DNA of 9,917 nucleotides. It comes from an uncultured Oscillibacter sp. Its GTDB lineage: Bacteria > Bacillota > Clostridia > Oscillospirales > Oscillospiraceae. The notes under the pieces were generated by a model. That model did not search any database. It was not told the origin of the DNA and saw only the letters and a list, made by a program, of their open reading frames with translations. The stretch lies in assembly GCA_946530565.1 (NCBI GenBank), contig CAMNAE010000040.1:1-9917 (forward strand), written 5' to 3'. Of the stretch, positions 7,195-9,917 are shown one piece after another (the stretch's first letter is position 1; each line of letters opens with the position of its first letter). Made by a program: the position numbers and the translations under genes.

Positions 7195-8052
7195 TTATAC
7201 TGCGCTCAGCAGTTCCACAGCTACGATCTCCGGTCTGTTGTTGAAACGTACGGGAATGATGCTGCTGCCGATCCCCCGGCTTACGATCATCGTCGTTCTT
7301 TCTCGGGTATAGACACCCGCATCGTACTCCGGAAACAGCCCCTGATTCGGTGCGATGAGTCCGCCGATCAACGGCAGTCTGAACTGCCCGCCGTGGGCAT
7401 GACCGCTCAGCACGAGGTCCAGCTTCTCTTCGGCATAGACCGAAAAAGCCTCGGGGCGATGGGACAGGAGCACACAGTACCCATCGCCGATCTCCATCCG
7501 CTCCAGAGCGTCCTTCAGCGCAACTGACTGAAGGGCACCGCCTCGAACGGCAAACGCCGGATCCTCCAGCCCTGCCAGCTGTATGCTTTGGCCGTCTTTC
7601 GCGATCGTTACGACCTGATCATGCAGGATCGTGACATGCAGCCGAAGCAGCTCTTCTTCCAGAGCCGAACAGAGCCGGCCGATCGCAGCTTCATGATTGC
7701 CGGTCACATAATAACACGGTGCGATCTGCGTAAGAGCGCTTACCAGATCGATCGCTGTATCGATATCCGTCCTGTCAGCATCGACCAGATCGCCGGTGAT
7801 CGCGATCAGATCCGGCTGCTCCTGTCGGATCAGGTCGATGATCGGCTGATTCCCCTTCCCAAAACGGGCATTGTGGAGATCCGAGACGACTGCGATGCGA
7901 AAGCCGTCAAACGCCTTCGGAAGCCGATCGCTCGAAACGCTCGTGTGCGTCACGCCGACGGTCACATTCCCCCAGATCATCCATGCAGTAAAAAGCAAGA
8001 AGAACACCAGCAGTGCTCGCAAGACCTTTGTTCTCTTCGGCAACCCTGTCAC
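7195..8052 (-). CDS. Membrane-anchored calcineurin-like metallophosphoesterase (YkuE/YaeI type)
   Basis: A 285-residue protein with one N-terminal membrane helix at about residues 11-28 (after a basic KRTK stretch, with no twin-arginine motif) and a metallophosphoesterase domain. All metal-binding blocks are present: SDLHN (57-61), GDLVD (87-91), GNHE (118-121), SHRPE (197-201) and GHAHGGQ (217-223). These coordinate a two-metal centre that hydrolyses phosphoesters. Related YaeI/YkuE proteins act at the cell surface on lipid- or wall-linked phosphates, but the substrate here is not known. The start used is GTG at 8052-8050, preceded by GGCGG with almost no spacing. A TTG at codon 4 is another possible start. 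The next in-frame codon stop upstream is the TGA of the preceding gene (8098-8100), 45 bases away, so the two may be cotranscribed. Its own terminator follows at 7135-7164. Confidence 0.92.
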   Translation of the reverse strand: MTGLPKRTKVLRALLVFFLLFTAWMIWGNVTVGVTHTSVSSDRLPKAFDGFRIAVVSDLHNARFGKGNQPIIDLIRQEQPDLIAITGDLVDADRTDIDTAIDLVSALTQIAPCYYVTGNHEAAIGRLCSALEEELLRLHVTILHDQVVTIAKDGQSIQLAGLEDPAFAVRGGALQSVALKDALERMEIGDGYCVLLSHRPEAFSVYAEEKLDLVLSGHAHGGQFRLPLIGGLIAPNQGLFPEYDAGVYTRERTTMIVSRGIGSSIIPVRFNNRPEIVAVELLSAV

Positions 8053-8097
8053 CCGCCAGTCTTTAAAAAATGTGCTTATGGTGCGTCTGTACTCTGA

Positions 8098-8454
8098 TCA
8101 TTGATCGTCCTCGATCAGTTTTTTTATACGATCTGCAATACGATTAAGATATATAATGTTCTCTACATCAACGCTGAAGTAAACAGAATCGATATTTTCA
8201 TCATAAGTCATTTTAAAAGGAATCCCATCGATCAAACACTCCCAAGTAATCATATTAATCTCCCTTTTTGGGGTTGAACGCCAAAATAGGTTGTATTTCT
8301 GGAATAACCAGTTGTAGTATTCATATGCAGATAACGTATAACAGCTATCAGTTCTGCCATCTATACCCGGAAGATAATCCTCAATTGGAGACAGCTCAAA
8401 TTCAAAGCAGTTTTGCAAACTTGATTGCGAATAGAAATACTTTATTTCCACCAT
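8098..8454 (-). CDS. Hypothetical 118-residue acidic protein
   Basis: I do not recognise this protein. It has no signal peptide or membrane helix, is rich in aromatic and acidic residues, and ends in a charged helix (NRIADRIKKLIEDDQ). Its middle (TWECLIDGIPFKMTYDENID, then SVYFSV) looks like alternating beta strands, so a small alpha/beta fold is likely. The start ATG has AGAAGGGG seven bases upstream (8462-8469), which supports real translation. Base composition is clearly AT-richer than the smc operon, like the zinc-ribbon gene upstream. It lies 150 bases after that gene and 45 before the metallophosphoesterase. A small accessory protein such as an immunity or antitoxin-like factor is one possibility suggested only by size and context. 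Confidence 0.75.
   Translation of the reverse strand: MVEIKYFYSQSSLQNCFEFELSPIEDYLPGIDGRTDSCYTLSAYEYYNWLFQKYNLFWRSTPKREINMITWECLIDGIPFKMTYDENIDSVYFSVDVENIIYLNRIADRIKKLIEDDQ
8100..8125 (+). terminator. Terminator-like hairpin and T-tract reading on the plus strand
   Basis: TGATCG (8102-8107) and CGATCA (8112-8117) pair around TCCT. One A-T and one G-T pair extend the stem, and TTTTTTT (8119-8125) follows on the plus strand. It lies in the last codons of the 118-residue minus-strand gene. It could stop antisense transcripts. On the minus strand the hairpin has no U-tract after it and would not terminate. The A/T run also encodes the ordinary residues IKKLIEDDQ, so chance is possible. Confidence 0.3.
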
Positions 8455-8461
8455 CTCAAAA

Positions 8462-8469
8462 CCCCTTCT
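8462..8469 (-). promoter_or_regulatory. Ribosome binding site of the 118-residue gene
   Basis: AGAAGGGG on the minus strand, seven bases before the ATG at 8454. It is an imperfect but well-spaced site and the main evidence that this small gene is translated from this codon. Confidence 0.6.
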
Positions 8470-8578
8470 GGATTATAGAACAGATTGATATAATACGCTC
8501 ATTTGCATCTATCTATGTTATGTAGCTTATTTTATAATAAAATACTATTATATTTCATTTGTATTATAATCTTATTGC

Positions 8579-8607
8579 ATTATAATTGGACTTTAATTTC
8601 TTGTTCA
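8579..8607 (-). promoter_or_regulatory. Possible promoter before the 118-residue gene
   Basis: TGAACA (8607-8602, four of six matches to a -35) is 17 bases from a perfect TATAAT (8584-8579). The -35 overlaps the stop codon of the zinc-ribbon gene. Three further TATAAT hexamers lie in the same very AT-rich gap (8455-8604), so this choice is tentative. The gap also holds an all-A/T inverted repeat (8533-8539 with 8546-8552) and no convincing terminator. Confidence 0.3.
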
Positions 8608-9917
8608 CTTTTTCCTGCGGGATTCAGCAGATTTCTTTTTGCCGCAGACAGGACATCCTTGATTCTGCATAGTTCGATTCTTAATCACCATTGAAAAATG
8701 ATTCTGACAACGCTTACATATCCAATTCACTTTGTCATCGCTTCCATAGCTGATGGAGGAAGGATCCAATCCAGCATTTGCTTCTTTATCCCACTCCTTC
8801 ATTAGCTCAGGAAACGAACTGAGCGCCCTCGTCTTCCCCGCTTTTATTTTTTCCAACGTCCTTCTCTTATTCTCAATTGTTTTAGTACAGCTCTCACAAA
8901 ACAGTCCTCCGCGCATCCGTACATTGATCTGCTGCACCCATTCCCGTTGACATAAGGAACACTTCCACCAGACCTGTTTATGAGAATAGGGAGTAATTTT
9001 ATCCGGTGTCAAAACTCCATTTTTACTGTAATTCCACTCTTTTAACAGCTCAGAGCCACTCTCAGCAAAGGAGTGTCCCCGTTTGACTCCCTCATACATA
9101 GATTGTATTACAACCTTATCTCTGGCAACATCTATATTCGGTATCGATATTTCTTTTATTCTGCTGATTTCCAAAAAGAGGGTCTCCAGCATAGACTGCA
9201 ACGAAGAGATCTGATCTCTGAAGGGTTCCACGCTTATGATCAGATCCTCTGTCGGCAGATCAGGAAGCCCCAGTTCACGAATTCGCATTAATTTGATTCC
9301 TTGAGATTTTAGAATTTGTGACTTATTAATGTCCCGTTCAAGATTCTGGTGCCACTGTTTGCCGTCATACTCGATTCCAAGCTTGATTTCCGGAATATAA
9401 ATATCAATCTCTTGAGGTTTTAAAAATATTGGTTTATATGAATTGATCGCGTCGGGGAAACATTGCCTGATATAGTAGAAGATCATTTGTTCCGGAAAAG
9501 ATGTTTTCCAATAATACGTGCAGTTAGGGCAACCTGTATGCCCATATACTCGTTCTTTAATCTGAGCTTCCCAACTATGATTACATTCTTTGCATCTCCA
9601 CCAAACCTTAACATGAGTACCAGCAATATAGTCTTCTGGTTTTTTCTTATTTTTTTGGTAATCCCATTCTATAACCAGGTCCGGCCGTACAGTTGCAACA
9701 TCGTTGTAGCCCTTCAGCAATTTGAACCCAGCGCAAACGGGGCAGCCATTGCCACTGCTTCTCGTTGCAATATACGCACTCCATTCGTGCCCCTTTTGAC
9801 AGATCCAATGGGCTTTTTTCATTGAAAACTCTGATACATCTGAAGGTTTTAAAGGCGCGTTTTTCTTCCAATCCCATTCTGAAGCTATATCAGGTCTTTT
9901 TGTTGCTAAATCATTAT
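8605..9917 (-). CDS. Multi-zinc-ribbon protein with internal Vsr/DUF559-like nuclease domain (5' end outside window)
   Basis: The frame is open to the right edge (436 residues visible, numbered from AAT at 9915). The ATG at 9822 lies inside the first zinc-ribbon repeat, so it is not the start. Four repeats share the pattern of a W-D/N-containing N-terminal strand, a W-x-C segment, an I-x-x-R segment and a closing CxxC. They are about residues 1-61 (C39, H43, C58, C61), 70-132 (C108, C111, H113, C129, C132), 281-343 (C319, C322, C340, C343) and 362-424 (C400, C403, H406, C421, C424). They resemble Pfam DUF4379 (probable zinc ribbon). Between repeats 2 and 3, residues 139-220 form a PD-(D/E)XK-like nuclease: E142, D171 in EIDIYIP, E182 in GIEYDGKQWH, H189, D195 and R211 in KLMRIRE. 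The protein should bind zinc and probably DNA and may nick or cut it. A basic tail (KKKSAESRRKK) ends it. It is AT-rich compared with the operon, which suggests horizontal transfer. The family is recognisable; its biological role is not established. Confidence 0.85.
   Translation of the reverse strand, partial: NDLATKRPDIASEWDWKKNAPLKPSDVSEFSMKKAHWICQKGHEWSAYIATRSSGNGCPVCAGFKLLKGYNDVATVRPDLVIEWDYQKNKKKPEDYIAGTHVKVWWRCKECNHSWEAQIKERVYGHTGCPNCTYYWKTSFPEQMIFYYIRQCFPDAINSYKPIFLKPQEIDIYIPEIKLGIEYDGKQWHQNLERDINKSQILKSQGIKLMRIRELGLPDLPTEDLIISVEPFRDQISSLQSMLETLFLEISRIKEISIPNIDVARDKVVIQSMYEGVKRGHSFAESGSELLKEWNYSKNGVLTPDKITPYSHKQVWWKCSLCQREWVQQINVRMRGGLFCESCTKTIENKRRTLEKIKAGKTRALSSFPELMKEWDKEANAGLDPSSISYGSDDKVNWICKRCQNHFSMVIKNRTMQNQGCPVCGKKKSAESRRKK

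Noticed and set aside
8533..8552. Inverted repeat TATAATA / TATTATA as a terminator or operator
   Set aside because: All pairs are A-T in a very AT-rich gap, so the hairpin would be weak and the match is expected by chance.
8268..8694. Plus-strand open frames 8268-8525 and 8503-8694
   Set aside because: One is opposite the 118-residue gene, the other spans the AT-rich gap and the end of the nuclease gene. Neither has a convincing ribosome site or conserved-looking product.
9820..9822. ATG at 9822 as start of the zinc-ribbon nuclease
   Set aside because: The frame stays open to the window edge and the upstream 31 codons complete the first zinc-ribbon repeat, so the true start is outside the window.
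9463..9825. Plus-strand open frame 9463-9825 and minus-strand frame 9647-9877
   Set aside because: Both overlap the first two zinc-ribbon repeats in other frames and show no family features of their own.
1..9917. CRISPR array, tRNA or rRNA genes, transposase or attachment sites
   Set aside because: No regularly spaced repeats, cloverleaf-like stretches, transposase motifs or paired terminal repeats were seen on either strand.

Overview
The window reads as the chromosome of a Gram-positive anaerobe of the Clostridia, most likely a GC-rich Oscillospirales/Ruminococcaceae-type gut bacterium. This is an inference from gene order (smc-ftsY-rdgB-yhbY-nadD/yqeK-LCP), strong Shine-Dalgarno sequences, a LytR-CpsA-Psr cell-wall gene and high GC in the core genes. 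Every gene I can support is on the minus strand, so the window is read from right to left.

Right end (about 8100-9917), visibly AT-richer than the rest: a large protein, cut by the window edge, carries four zinc-ribbon repeats, two on each side of a Vsr/DUF559-like PD-(D/E)XK nuclease domain. A very AT-rich gap of 150 bases and a 118-residue gene of unknown function follow. This looks like accessory DNA, possibly defence-related, lying upstream of a core operon.

Middle (about 7000-8050): a membrane-anchored calcineurin-like metallophosphoesterase ends in a clear intrinsic terminator (7135-7164). A short intergenic region then holds a near-consensus sigma-A promoter with an extended -10 (TTGATA, 17 bases, TATAGT). 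It drives the core operon.

Left two-thirds (1-6954): one tight six-gene operon. It encodes SMC (chromosome condensation), FtsY (signal-recognition-particle receptor), RdgB (removal of non-canonical NTPs), YhbY (ribosome-associated CRM protein), a NadD-YqeK fusion (NAD synthesis plus an HD-type Ap4A hydrolase) and the start of an LCP-family cell-wall ligase. Genes are 10 bases apart or overlap by 1 to 4 bases, which suggests translational coupling. The operon mixes chromosome maintenance, protein targeting, nucleotide housekeeping, ribosome assembly and wall assembly, as growth-linked operons of Firmicutes often do.

Two genes begin at non-ATG codons that are easily missed: smc at GTG 6954 and the LCP gene at TTG 336. 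Both have strong ribosome binding sites. No tRNA, rRNA, CRISPR array, insertion sequence or recognisable riboswitch was seen.
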